From assembly GCA_959600065.1 (NCBI GenBank), contig CAUGKZ010000146.1, positions 1 to 5,506 on the forward strand: 5,506 nt of DNA, read 5' to 3'. Positions within the stretch are counted from its first letter, which is position 1. Every line of letters begins with the position of its first letter. A model generated the notes under the pieces. That model had not been told where the DNA came from and made no database searches. It saw nothing but the letters and a program-made list of their open reading frames with translations. Shown here piece by piece: positions 5,463 through 5,506 of this stretch. The stretch is from an uncultured Kroppenstedtia sp. (GTDB taxonomy: Bacteria; Bacillota; Bacilli; Thermoactinomycetales; DSM-45169). Made by a program: the position numbers and the translations under genes.

Positions 5463-5506
5463 CAGGGCTGTTCATTAACCAGAAAATGGCCGGTGTAAGG
5501 GAGTCG
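5462..5506 (-). CDS. Possible C-terminal end of a leftward gene, cut by the window edge (very tentative)
   Basis: On the - strand a frame enters at 5506 and reads RLPYTGHFLVNEQP before TGA (5464-5462). Another - strand frame is also open into this region, so the choice is arbitrary. The only support is the hairpin at 5392-5424, whose T-run on the - strand would fit a convergent gene ending here. I do not recognise a family. On the + strand an ATG at about 5486 without a ribosome-binding site is the competing reading. Confidence 0.15.
   Translation of the reverse strand, partial: RLPYTGHFLVNEQP

Noticed and set aside
1..5506. CRISPR array, tRNA, rRNA or riboswitch
   Set aside because: No regularly spaced repeats, cloverleaf or rRNA-like conserved sequence was seen. 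The gaps between genes are under 200 bp and are explained by terminators and promoters.

Overview
The window looks like chromosomal DNA from a Bacillota (Firmicutes) bacterium of moderate GC content. Purine-rich Shine-Dalgarno sites, intrinsic terminators, a SpoVT/AbrB-type antitoxin and the style of the BREX proteins all point that way. By gene style it resembles a thermophilic Bacillales or Thermoactinomycetaceae-like genome, but the family is a weak guess.

The content is the 3' part of a type 1 BREX phage-defence locus that has largely decayed, interleaved with two toxin-antitoxin (TA) modules. From left to right: (1) the C-terminal third or so of pglX/brxX, the BREX adenine-specific DNA methyltransferase (1-1207), broken by three +1 frameshifts and two in-frame stops; (2) an intrinsic terminator (1215-1245) and an AT-rich leader with a TATAAT box; (3) an intact AbrB/MazE-type antitoxin gene (1376-1654) and a broken PIN-domain toxin gene (1638-2049); (4) a second terminator nearly identical to the first (2052-2088); (5) a full-length but broken pglZ, type A as in BREX-1 (2134-4696), with two -1 frameshifts and three in-frame stops; (6) the pglZ terminator (4709-4740); (7) a second TA module with an intact antitoxin gene (4889-5134) overlapping a RelE/ParE-type toxin gene (5118-5384) that has one nonsense codon; (8) a bidirectional terminator-like hairpin (5395-5424) and an unassigned right edge.

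In a working locus, PglX would methylate host DNA at the BREX site and PglZ, a predicted alkaline-phosphatase-fold protein, would act with it and with BrxA, BrxB, BrxC and BrxL to stop phage replication. Neither protein can be made in full here, so this copy of the system is probably dead. No brxL follows pglZ within the window.

The most striking pattern is asymmetric decay: both antitoxins are intact while both toxins and both BREX genes are broken. This is the order expected if the TA modules once stabilised the locus and toxin loss then released it to decay. The alternative that must be excluded first is a low-quality assembly, because several frameshifts lie in short homopolymers. I found no evidence for a wholly new system.
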